Below, piece after piece: positions 8,045-15,283 of a stretch of DNA of 47,428 nt. Below the pieces are notes generated by a model. The model did not search any database and was not told the origin of the DNA. It saw only the letters and a program-made list of their open reading frames with translations. Positions within the stretch are counted from its first letter, which is position 1, and every line of letters begins with the position of its first letter. The DNA is from Streptomyces sp. CT34 (GTDB lineage: Bacteria > Actinomycetota > Actinomycetes > Streptomycetales > Streptomycetaceae): contig NZ_KN708638.1 in NCBI RefSeq assembly GCF_000805335.1, positions 1,696,760 through 1,744,187 of the forward strand, read 5' to 3'. The position numbers and the translations under genes are program-made.

Positions 8045-8719
8045 GTGCTGATCTTCGATGCGGATGACACGTTGTGGGAGAACAACGTGATCTTCGAGCG
8101 GGTGATCGACGAGTTCACGGAGTGGCTGGCGGGACCGGGACTGGACCGGAGCGGGGTGCGGGCCGTACTGGACGGGATCGAGGCGGCGAACGCCGTGACG
8201 CAGGGGTACGGGAGCAAGGTGTTCCTGCGGAGTCTCGGGGAGTGCGTGGCGCGGGTGCGGGGGCGGGCCGCCACGGAGGAGGAGCTGGGGCGGATCGCCG
8301 GGTGGGAGGCGGCGTTCACCGGGGGCCGGATGGAGTTGATCGCGGGGGTGCCCGAGACGCTGGCGGAGCTGGCGCGGCGGCACGAGTTGCTGCTGCTGAC
8401 CAAGGGGGACGCCGAGGAGCAGGAGCGGAAGGTGGCGGCGTCGGGGCTGGCCGGGCACTTCCTGGCGGTGCACATCGTGCCGGAGAAGAACGTGGCCGCG
8501 TACGAGGAGGTGACGCGGGAGCACGGGCTGGTGCCGGAGGAGACCTGGATGATCGGGAATTCGCCGAAGTCGGATATTTTGCCGGCGCGTTCGGCGGGGC
8601 TCAACGCGGTGTTCATTCCGCATGTCCACACGTGGGTGCTGGAGCACGGGGAGTTGGATCCGGCGGATGCGAGGGTGCTGCGGCTGGAGAAGTTCGGCGA
8701 GTTGCTGAGGCATTTCTGA
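8045..8719 (+). CDS. HAD-superfamily hydrolase
   Basis: A 224-residue cytosolic phosphatase-type HAD protein. Motif I is FDADDTLW with the nucleophile Asp at residue 5, motif II is LLLLTKGD, motif III Lys is in VPEKN, and motif IV is MIGNSPKSDI. A helical cap sits between motifs I and II. The start is the GTG just before LIFDADDTLW; upstream codons in this frame encode a basic, low-complexity run and lack a better ribosome site. Substrate unknown; small phosphate esters are typical. The NUDIX gene follows after 20 bases, so the two are probably co-transcribed. Confidence 0.8.
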   Translation: MLIFDADDTLWENNVIFERVIDEFTEWLAGPGLDRSGVRAVLDGIEAANAVTQGYGSKVFLRSLGECVARVRGRAATEEELGRIAGWEAAFTGGRMELIAGVPETLAELARRHELLLLTKGDAEEQERKVAASGLAGHFLAVHIVPEKNVAAYEEVTREHGLVPEETWMIGNSPKSDILPARSAGLNAVFIPHVHTWVLEHGELDPADARVLRLEKFGELLRHF

Positions 8720-8739
8720 ACGGGGTGGAGGGAGTCGCC

Positions 8740-9186
8740 GTGACGGGTGGGACGCCGAGGGTGTCCTGCGTCTTCGTGTGCCATGACGGGGGCGGCCGGG
8801 TGCTGCTGGCGCGGCGGGGCGCCGGGGCCCGGGACGAGCCGGGCAGTTGGGACTGCGGTGCCGGGGCGCTGGAGTTCGGGGAGACGTTCGAGGCCGCGGT
8901 GGGCCGTGAGGTGTTCGAGGAGTACGGGGTGCGGCCCCGGGGGATCGAGCGGATCGGCGTACGGAACGTGCTGCGCGGGGATCCGGTCACCTCGCACTGG
9001 GTGGCGGTGGTGTTCGCGGTGGAGGTGGCGGCGGACGCGGTGCGGATCGGGGAACCGGAGAAGTTCGACGCGCTGGGGTGGTTCGCCCCGGACGTGCTGC
9101 CGCGGCCGCTGCATTCGCAGTGCGGGGAGAGCCTGCGGCTGTTCGGTGCGATGCGCGCACACTCTCCCTCGGCGGATGTGCCGTAG
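8740..9186 (+). CDS. NUDIX hydrolase
   Basis: A 148-residue protein with a perfect Nudix box at residues 42-64 (Gly42, Glu48, then REVFEEYG), which binds divalent metal for nucleoside-diphosphate hydrolysis. The N-terminal strand VSCVFVCHDGGGRVLLARRG is typical. The start is the GTG preceded by GGAGGGA at six bases. An upstream GTG in frame would overlap nothing but lacks a good ribosome site. It follows the HAD gene closely, a common house-cleaning pairing in which one enzyme removes a diphosphate and the other the remaining phosphate. That pairing is an inference. Confidence 0.85.
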   Translation: MTGGTPRVSCVFVCHDGGGRVLLARRGAGARDEPGSWDCGAGALEFGETFEAAVGREVFEEYGVRPRGIERIGVRNVLRGDPVTSHWVAVVFAVEVAADAVRIGEPEKFDALGWFAPDVLPRPLHSQCGESLRLFGAMRAHSPSADVP

Positions 9187-9231
9187 GGCTTCGTCCGGCA
9201 CGCCGAGAGCACGCACCGGACGCCGCCCGGC

Positions 9232-9246
9232 CCGCCCTTCGGGCGG
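9232..9246. terminator. Hairpin between convergent NUDIX and ABC-F genes
   Basis: A tight 6-bp stem CCGCCC-TTC-GGGCGG sits 24 bases before the ABC-F stop and 45 past the NUDIX stop. No U-tract; likely bidirectional. Confidence 0.5.
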
Positions 9247-9270
9247 ACGACGGGAGTGTGACGGCAGGGA

Positions 9271-10905
9271 CTAGAGCGGTTCGGTGTCGGTGAGTTGGCC
9301 GGATTCGACGGTCAGCCAGCGGGTGAGCGACAGCTCGTGCAGGAAGCGGGGGTCGTGGCTGACGACGAGGAGGGCGCCCTCGTAGGAGTGGAGGGCGGTG
9401 ACGAGGCGGCGGACGGAGGACATGTCGAGGTTGTTGGTCGGTTCGTCGAGGAGGAGGAGCTGGGGGGCCGGTTCGGCGAGCATCAGGGCCGCGAGTGAGG
9501 CCCGGAAGCGTTCGCCGCCGGAGAGGGTGCCGGCCCGCTGGTCGGCGCGGGCGCCCTTGAACAGGAAGCGGGCGAGGCGGGCGCGGATGCGGTTGTTGGT
9601 GGCGTCCGGGGCGTAGCGGGCGACGTTCTCGACGACGGTGAGGTCGTTGTCGAGGACCTCGTCGAGGCGCTGCGGGAGGAAGCGGTGCGGGACGTGCACC
9701 TCCGCGGTGCCTTCGTCCGGCGGGAGTTCGCCGGTGAGGGTGCGCAGCAGGGTGGTCTTGCCGGAGCCGTTGCGGCCGGTGAGGGCGATGCGCTCGGGGC
9801 CGCGGATCTCCAGGTCGGCCCGGGTGCCGTAACGGGTGCGCAGACCGCGGAGGGTGAGGACACCGCGGCCCGGCGGGACCGCGGTGTGCGGGAGGTCGAT
9901 GCGGATCTCGTCGTCGTCGCGGACCGCCTCGGCGGCCTCGTCGAGGCGTTCTCTGGCCTCCTTGAGGCGTTCGGTGTGCATGATGCGGTGCTTGCCGGCG
10001 GAGACCTGGGCCTCGCGCTTGCGCGCGTTCATGACGATCTTGGGTTCGCGCTTCTGTGCGTACATCTTGTTGCCGTAGCGGACCCGGCGGGCCAACTTGA
10101 CGTGTGCGTCGGCCAGTTCGCGCTTCTGGCGGGCGACGTCGGCCTCGGCGACCCGCACCATCCGCTCGGCCGCCTCCTGTTCGGCGGCCAGGGCCGCCTC
10201 GTACGCGGTGAAGTTGCCCCCGTACCAGTGCACCTCGCCGCCACGGAGGTCGGCGATCCGGTCGACGCGGTCGAGGAGTTCGCGGTCGTGGCTGACCACG
10301 AGGAGGACTCCGGACCAGGCGGCGACCGCGTCGTGGAGCCGGCGGCGGGCGGCGTGGTCGAGGTTGTTGGTGGGCTCGTCGAGGAGCAGCACGTCCGGGC
10401 GGCCGAGAAGCAGGGCGGCCAGCCGGAGCAGGACGGACTCGCCGCCGGAGACCTCGCCGATGGTGCGGTCGAGGCCGATGCCGGACAGGCCGAGCAGGTC
10501 GAGGGTGGCGTGGGCGCGTTCCTCCACGTCCCAGTCGTCGCCGACGGCGTCGAAGTGCGCCTCGCCGGCGTCGCCGGCCTCGATGGCGTGCAGCGCGGCC
10601 CGGGTCTCGGCGATGCCGAGCGCCTGGTCGACGCGGAGGTGGGTGTCGAGGGGGGCGTGCTGCGGGAGGTAGCCGACCTCGCCGACGGTCCGGACGCTGC
10701 CCGCGGTGGGGGCCAGTTCGCCGGCGATCAGCTGCAACAGGGTTGACTTTCCGGATCCGTTGAGGCCGATGAGGCCCGTACGGCCGGGGCCGACGGCGAG
10801 TTGGAAGTCCGTGAGGACGGGGGTGCCGTCGGGCCAGGTGAAGCCGAGGCCGGTGCAGACGATGGACGTCGCGGCGGAGGCGGAGGAAGCGGGGGGCTTT
10901 GGCAT
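9271..10905 (-). CDS. ABC-F family ATPase (ribosome-associated type)
   Basis: A 544-residue soluble protein with two ABC ATPase domains and no membrane segment. Walker A motifs are GLNGSGKST (about 47-55) and GRNGSGKTT (about 377-385). Signature motifs are VSGGES and LSGGERF. Both Walker B sites read LLLDEPTNNLD, the ABC-F hallmark, and a charged linker (RVRYGNKMYAQKREPKIVMNAR) joins the domains. ABC-F proteins act on the ribosomal E site; some give resistance to lincosamides, pleuromutilins, streptogramins or macrolides. The start ATG follows CAGGAG. A leader of roughly 200 bases with extended inverted repeats precedes it, as in antibiotic-inducible ABC-F genes. Resistance role is unproven. 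Confidence 0.9.
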   Translation of the reverse strand: MPKPPASSASAATSIVCTGLGFTWPDGTPVLTDFQLAVGPGRTGLIGLNGSGKSTLLQLIAGELAPTAGSVRTVGEVGYLPQHAPLDTHLRVDQALGIAETRAALHAIEAGDAGEAHFDAVGDDWDVEERAHATLDLLGLSGIGLDRTIGEVSGGESVLLRLAALLLGRPDVLLLDEPTNNLDHAARRRLHDAVAAWSGVLLVVSHDRELLDRVDRIADLRGGEVHWYGGNFTAYEAALAAEQEAAERMVRVAEADVARQKRELADAHVKLARRVRYGNKMYAQKREPKIVMNARKREAQVSAGKHRIMHTERLKEARERLDEAAEAVRDDDEIRIDLPHTAVPPGRGVLTLRGLRTRYGTRADLEIRGPERIALTGRNGSGKTTLLRTLTGELPPDEGTAEVHVPHRFLPQRLDEVLDNDLTVVENVARYAPDATNNRIRARLARFLFKGARADQRAGTLSGGERFRASLAALMLAEPAPQLLLLDEPTNNLDMSSVRRLVTALHSYEGALLVVSHDPRFLHELSLTRWLTVESGQLTDTEPL

Positions 10906-11122
10906 GCGGGTCTCCTGGGAGGTGCGCGGGTGGGTGGGGAACTGCGCAGGGAGACACCGCGGGGGAACGTCAGGGAGCCGGGGTACGCCGTACGTACGCC
11001 GAGGTCGCGGACGGGCCACGCGGGCGGGGATCGCGGAGCGAATCACCGGTCGCGGGCGCGGTGTCTCAAGACCTCAGACGAGCAACGGCCTTCTCCTGTC
11101 GGCGGGGGCACTGACGACTTCG
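10906..11122 (-). promoter_or_regulatory. Structured leader of the ABC-F gene, candidate attenuator
   Basis: Between the putative promoter and the ABC-F ATG lie about 217 bases without a long gene. A perfect 10-bp inverted repeat (GAGACACCGC at 10951-10960 and GCGGTGTCTC at 11058-11067) could pair across 97 bases. Just inside the 5' end on the - strand, AGGAGAAGGCCG precedes TTGCTCGTCTGA, a possible three-codon leader peptide, whose end abuts the distal arm. This architecture fits ribosome-mediated attenuation known for several ABC-F resistance genes. No in-frame U-tract terminator is obvious. Confidence 0.4.
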
Positions 11123-11151
11123 ACGGTAGGGGGGGGGAGCGGAAAAGGCAA
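11123..11151 (-). promoter_or_regulatory. Candidate promoter of ABC-F gene with poly-C spacer
   Basis: On the - strand TTGCCT and TACCGT are 17 bases apart. The spacer contains nine consecutive C residues. Changes in that run would alter promoter spacing. The hexamers fit a housekeeping promoter moderately. Confidence 0.4.
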
Positions 11152-11173
11152 ACGCTATTTTTGTTGCGTTTGC
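11148..11173. repeat. Perfect AT-rich inverted repeat between P450 and ABC-F genes
   Basis: GCAAACGC and GCGTTTGC flank a 10-base AT-rich loop, strikingly low in GC for this genome. On the - strand it is followed by CTTTT, so it may terminate the P450 transcript. It also overlaps the -35 of the ABC-F promoter candidate, so an operator role is possible. Confidence 0.55.
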
Positions 11174-11240
11174 GGAAGGGGGTGTTTGCGGGGGTGCCGC
11201 GGTGGCGCCCGCCGGAGTGCGGCGGGCGCCGTCGTGGCGG

Positions 11241-12644
11241 TCAGGCGGCGCGGAGGCGGACGCGGGCCGGGCCGGTGGCCTGGAGGGTGACACCGGCGGC
11301 GACCGGGACGTCCCGGTCGACGGCGGTCAGCTCGTAGGCGCGCAGCAGGGTCGCCAGGGCCAGTACCGACTCCAGCGTGGAGAAGTACTGGCCGATGCAG
11401 GCCCGAGGGCCACCGCCGAAGGGGAACCAGGCGTAGCGGTGCCGGCCGGCCTCGCGCTCGGGTGTGAAGCGGTCCGGGTCGAAGCGCTCCGGGTCCTCCC
11501 AGAGTGCCGGGTGACGATGGGTCACCCATTGGGCGACGACGACATCGGCGCCGGCCGGGATGGTGAAGCCGGCGATCTCGGTGGCCGCCACCGCCCGGCG
11601 CTCGATGACCGCGGACGGCGGGTAGAGCCGCATGGACTCCTTGAACGCCTGGGTGAGGCGCGGGAGGCGGTCCAGGTCGGCGGCGGTGGGGGTGCCCTCG
11701 CCGACGACCCGGCAGATCTCGTCGCGGATCCGGGACTGCTCCTCAGGGTGCCGGGCCAGGAGGTGCAGGGTGAACGTCATGGCGGTGGCGGTGGTTTCGT
11801 GTCCCGCGAGGAGGAAGATCAGCACCTGTTCGCGGACCTCGGTGGCGTCGAGGGTGCCGTCCTCCGCGTTGCCGGCGGCGGCCAGCAGGGAGAGCAGGTC
11901 GTCGGCGTCCGGGGTGGCCGCGGGGCCCCGGCCGGCCGCCGTGCGGCGTTCGGCGATGATGCGGTCGCAGAGGGTGTAGAGCTCCGCGGTGAGCGCGCGC
12001 GCCCGGAGGTTCCTGGGGGTGGGCCAGCCCCGGGGCACCTTCAGGGGGGCGTAGCCACGGCGGATGACGTAGTCGCTGAGGAACGGGACGCAGCGGTCGA
12101 TGGCCTCGACGGCCGCCTCCACGTCCAGGCCGAAGAGGATCCGGGCGACGGTGCGCAGGGCCAGCCGGTTCATCTCGGGGACCAGGTCGACCGTGCCGCC
12201 GGCCGACTGCCAGCGGGCGGCGACCGCGTCGGCCTCGGAGGTGACGACCGAGGCGTAGCCGTCGACCCGCTGCTTGGTGAACAGCGGCTGCACCAGGCGG
12301 CGTTGGCGGAGGTAGTCGCCGTCCTGGCTGGTGAGCAGGCCGTTGCCGAGCCCCTGGCGGACCTCCTCGTAAATCGGGTGGTCCTTGCGGAAGTTGGCGG
12401 CCTGGGTGGCGAGGATCTGGCGGGCGCCCTCGGGGTCGAAGACCGCGAGGAAGACGCTGCGCAGTCCGGGCGGGCCGGCCTCCAGTCGGACCACGTCACC
12501 GTGCTCGCGCTGGGCTCTCAAGAAGGCGCCGAGGGAGTCGCGGCGCAGGTCGAGCAGGGAGCCGATGACGGGGAGGCCGGCGGGGCCGGGGATCTCGGTA
12601 CGGGGTCCGGGTCCGGGACGAGAGGGGGAGTTGGTCAAGGGCAT
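11241..12644 (-). CDS. Cytochrome P450
   Basis: A 467-residue soluble P450. The I-helix oxygen-activation motif is AGHETT, the K-helix has ESMR, the PERF-like region is PERFDPDRF, and the heme-binding loop is FPFGGGPRACIGQYFS with Cys416 as thiolate ligand. The FGGGPRACIG form and the N-terminal PGPAGLPVIGSLLDL Pro-rich hinge resemble CYP4/CYP102-like fatty-acid or polyketide hydroxylases more than CYP107/105 types, but the substrate cannot be read. The start ATG is preceded by AGGAA. No ferredoxin reductase lies nearby; a thioredoxin-like [2Fe-2S] protein is encoded divergently 121 bases away. Confidence 0.92.
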   Translation of the reverse strand: MPLTNSPSRPGPGPRTEIPGPAGLPVIGSLLDLRRDSLGAFLRAQREHGDVVRLEAGPPGLRSVFLAVFDPEGARQILATQAANFRKDHPIYEEVRQGLGNGLLTSQDGDYLRQRRLVQPLFTKQRVDGYASVVTSEADAVAARWQSAGGTVDLVPEMNRLALRTVARILFGLDVEAAVEAIDRCVPFLSDYVIRRGYAPLKVPRGWPTPRNLRARALTAELYTLCDRIIAERRTAAGRGPAATPDADDLLSLLAAAGNAEDGTLDATEVREQVLIFLLAGHETTATAMTFTLHLLARHPEEQSRIRDEICRVVGEGTPTAADLDRLPRLTQAFKESMRLYPPSAVIERRAVAATEIAGFTIPAGADVVVAQWVTHRHPALWEDPERFDPDRFTPEREAGRHRYAWFPFGGGPRACIGQYFSTLESVLALATLLRAYELTAVDRDVPVAAGVTLQATGPARVRLRAA

Positions 12645-12765
12645 GCTCGCATTCCTAGCCGATTTCCGGTCGACCAAGTGGCAGGCAGGCCGGGCGGGCG
12701 GGGAGAAGCGCGGGCGGGTGGCAGCCGGCCTCGGGGCGGGCGCGGCGTCCCCGTACCATGGCCGG

Positions 12766-13182
12766 ATGATCGACAAGCGTGCCGGGCGGCCGGCCGGTGC
12801 CACCGCGGGTCAGTGCCGGATCACCGTCTGCCGCGGCTGCTGCTGCGGGGACGCGGCCAAGATCCCGGGGGTGGACCACGCCGGGCAGATACCCCGGCTG
12901 CGGGCGGCGCTCGACGGCGCGGCGCCGGTGCGCGCCTCGGACTGCCTGGACGTCTGCGACCAGGCCAACGTGGTCGTGGTGCAGCCGTCGGCGGCGGGCC
13001 GGGCCGCGGGCGGGCGGCCGGTGTGGCTGGGGCTGGTCAACGACGACGACGCGCTGGCGGACATCGCCGCCTGGATACGGGCCGGCGGGCCGGGCATCGC
13101 GGAGCCGCCCGGGGTGCTGGACCTGTACGCGATCACCGTGTCGCGGCGGGTGCGGGAGGGCCTGGACGGCCGGGGCGCCTGA
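12766..13182 (+). CDS. Thioredoxin-like [2Fe-2S] ferredoxin-domain protein
   Basis: A 138-residue protein. Cluster-ligand candidates are the N-terminal Cys group in ITVCRGCCCGD and the pair in DCLDVCDQANVVVVQP, the spacing seen in thioredoxin-fold [2Fe-2S] ferredoxins. The C-terminal half (PVWLGLVNDDDALADIAAWI) resembles the conserved tail of streptomycete members that I remember as 'ferredoxin' annotations. Role unknown; electron transfer or metal sensing are possible. Divergent from the P450 gene, which could imply redox partnership, but many actinobacterial genomes carry this gene without a neighbouring P450. Confidence 0.75.
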   Translation: MIDKRAGRPAGATAGQCRITVCRGCCCGDAAKIPGVDHAGQIPRLRAALDGAAPVRASDCLDVCDQANVVVVQPSAAGRAAGGRPVWLGLVNDDDALADIAAWIRAGGPGIAEPPGVLDLYAITVSRRVREGLDGRGA

Positions 13183-13310
13183 GCGGTGCGCCCGGGGCCG
13201 GTGCCGCGGGTTACCGGAGTCTTACGGAACCGGCCCCCGGCGCGCGCAGCCGCGTCCGCTGGTGTTGGCTGGAGGTATGAGGTATCTCCCGGGAAGGGCA
13301 TGCTGAGTCC

Positions 13311-14141
13311 GTGCGCCCCGCGACCCCGCCCGCTCCCCCGCCCGGTCCCGCTCAGGGGCCCGTGCCGGGGCCGCCGCGCCGTGTCCTGGTCGTCGAGGAC
13401 GACCCGACCGTCGCCGAGGTCGTCACCGGCTACCTCTCCCGCGCCGGCTACACCACCGCGCACGCCGCCGACGGGTTCACCGCCCTGGAGCGCGCCGCGG
13501 ACTTCCGCCCTCATCTCGTCGTCCTGGACCTGATGCTGCCGGGCATCGACGGCCTGGAGGTCTGCCGCCGGCTGCGGCAGTCCGGCGACGGCCCGGCGGT
13601 CCCGGTGGTGATGCTGACCGCGCGCGGCGAGGAGGCCGACCGGATCCTCGGGCTGGAGCTGGGCGCGGACGACTATGTGACCAAGCCGTTCAGTCCGCGG
13701 GAGCTGGTGTTGCGGATCGGGTCGGTGTTGCGCCGGGCCGAGGCGGCGCCGCCGGCCGTCGCGCCGGCGCCCGTACTGCGTGCCGGGGACCTGACCGCCG
13801 ACCCCGGGGGCCGGCGGGCCCACCGCGCTGGCCGGGAACTCTCCCTCACGGCACGGGAGTTCGATCTGCTGGTGTTCCTGATGCGGCACCCGGGGCGGGT
13901 CTTCTCGCGGGAGCAGCTGCTGCAGCGCGTCTGGGGCTGGGAGTTCGGCGATCTGTCGACCGTGACGGTGCATGTGCGGCGGCTGCGGGAGAAGATCGAG
14001 GCGGATCCGGCGGCGCCGCGGCTGGTGACGACGGTGTGGGGCGCCGGGTACCGCTTCGATCCCGGCGGCGGCGAGGTGATCATGGCGGGTGAGGTGGTGA
14101 CGCACGATGCGGCGTCCGGGGGCGGCGAGCCGCGGGCATGA
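13311..14141 (+). CDS. OmpR/PhoB-type response regulator
   Basis: A 276-residue two-component regulator. The receiver domain (about 24-140) has the acidic pocket VVEDD, phospho-acceptor Asp73 in VVLDLMLPG, Thr in MLTARG and Lys in YVTKPFSP. A winged-helix DNA-binding domain follows (about 155-250) with LTAREFDLLVFLMRHPGRVF and TVTVHVRRLREKIE. A Pro-rich 23-residue N-terminal extension makes the start uncertain; the GTG used is the first in frame that clears the upstream sequence. The stop overlaps the kinase start by four bases (ATGA), a classic coupled pair. Confidence 0.9.
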   Translation: MRPATPPAPPPGPAQGPVPGPPRRVLVVEDDPTVAEVVTGYLSRAGYTTAHAADGFTALERAADFRPHLVVLDLMLPGIDGLEVCRRLRQSGDGPAVPVVMLTARGEEADRILGLELGADDYVTKPFSPRELVLRIGSVLRRAEAAPPAVAPAPVLRAGDLTADPGGRRAHRAGRELSLTAREFDLLVFLMRHPGRVFSREQLLQRVWGWEFGDLSTVTVHVRRLREKIEADPAAPRLVTTVWGAGYRFDPGGGEVIMAGEVVTHDAASGGGEPRA

Positions 14142-15283
14142 CGGACTTTCTGGTCATCGTGGCGCTGGCGGCGCTCGGTGCGGCGGTGGTGGGTCTGCCG
14201 GCCGCGCCCGCCGTACGGGCGCTGCGGCGGCGGTCGGTGGCGCTGTCGCTGTTCGCGGTGGCGGCGCTGGCGGTGGCCGCGATGGCGGCCGGCACGGTGG
14301 CGGTGGCCCAGGCGATGTTCCTGTCCGGGCACGACCTGGGCGTGGTGATGGCCGTGGTGGCCGTCTCCGGGGTCGTCTCGCTGGCCGCCGCGCTGCTGTT
14401 CGGGCGGCGGATCGCGGCGGGCAGCCGGGAGCTGGCGCGGTCCGCGCGGACGGTCGGCAGCGAGGGCGGTTTCGTGGCGCCGGGCGAGCCGCCGACCGCC
14501 GAACTGGCCGCGCTGTCCCGGGCGTTGGAGGAGACCAGCGGCCGGCTGGCCGAGGCCCGGGAGCGCGAGCGGGCGCTGGACGCCTCGCGCCGTGAGCTGA
14601 TCGCCGGGATCTCGCACGATCTGCGCACCCCGCTCGCCGGGCTGCGGGCGATGGCCGAGGCGCTGGAGGACGGGGTCGCCGAGGACACCGCCCGCTATCA
14701 CGCGCGGATGCGCGTCGAGGTGGACCGGCTGGCCGCGATGGTCGACGACCTCTTCGAGCTGTCCCGTATTCAGGCCGGGGCGCTGGCGCTGACGTTGTCG
14801 CGGGTGTCGGTGTACGACCTGGTGGACGACGCGCTGGCGGGTGCCCGGCCGCTGGCGCGGGCGAGCGGGGTGCGGCTGGTGGACGGCGGGGTGGTGCCGT
14901 TGCCGGTGCGGGTGGACGCCCAGCAGATCACCCGCGTACTGGGCAATCTGCTGGTCAACGCGATCCGGGCGACGCCTGAGGACGGCACCGTCGCGGTCAG
15001 CGCGTACCGCGCCGAGGGGCGGGTGGTGCTCGCGGTGGAGGACGGCTGCGGCGGGATTCCGGCGGCGGACCTTGCCCGGGTGTTCGACACGGGCTGGCGC
15101 GGCGGACCGGCGCGCACCCCGCGGGCGGGCGGGGCGGACGGCGGGGGCGGTGCGGGGCTGGGGCTCGCGATCGTCCGCGGGATCGCCGAGGCGCACGAGG
15201 GCCGGGCCACGGTGCGCAATACGGGAGCCGGTTGCCGCTTCGAGGTGGAACTGCCGGAGGCCGGACCGGCGCGTGCGGGGTGA
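14138..15283 (+). CDS. Sensor histidine kinase
   Basis: A 381-residue membrane kinase. Two hydrophobic spans (about 5-25 and 40-95, the latter probably two helices) are followed by a HAMP-like linker, a DHp domain with phospho-acceptor His160 in SHDLRTPLAGL, and an ATPase domain with NLLVNAIRAT, DGCGGIP and GAGLGLAIV. There is almost no extracytoplasmic sensor domain, so it probably senses a membrane signal. It pairs with the preceding response regulator. The 3' end is followed directly by 17-base tandem repeats. Confidence 0.9.
   Translation: MTDFLVIVALAALGAAVVGLPAAPAVRALRRRSVALSLFAVAALAVAAMAAGTVAVAQAMFLSGHDLGVVMAVVAVSGVVSLAAALLFGRRIAAGSRELARSARTVGSEGGFVAPGEPPTAELAALSRALEETSGRLAEARERERALDASRRELIAGISHDLRTPLAGLRAMAEALEDGVAEDTARYHARMRVEVDRLAAMVDDLFELSRIQAGALALTLSRVSVYDLVDDALAGARPLARASGVRLVDGGVVPLPVRVDAQQITRVLGNLLVNAIRATPEDGTVAVSAYRAEGRVVLAVEDGCGGIPAADLARVFDTGWRGGPARTPRAGGADGGGGAGLGLAIVRGIAEAHEGRATVRNTGAGCRFEVELPEAGPARAG

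Noticed and set aside
6685..9216. An 843-codon open frame on the - strand
   Set aside because: Only the distal part (to about 7850) is the old yellow enzyme. The rest is antisense to the HAD and NUDIX genes and stays open because stop codons are rare at this GC content.
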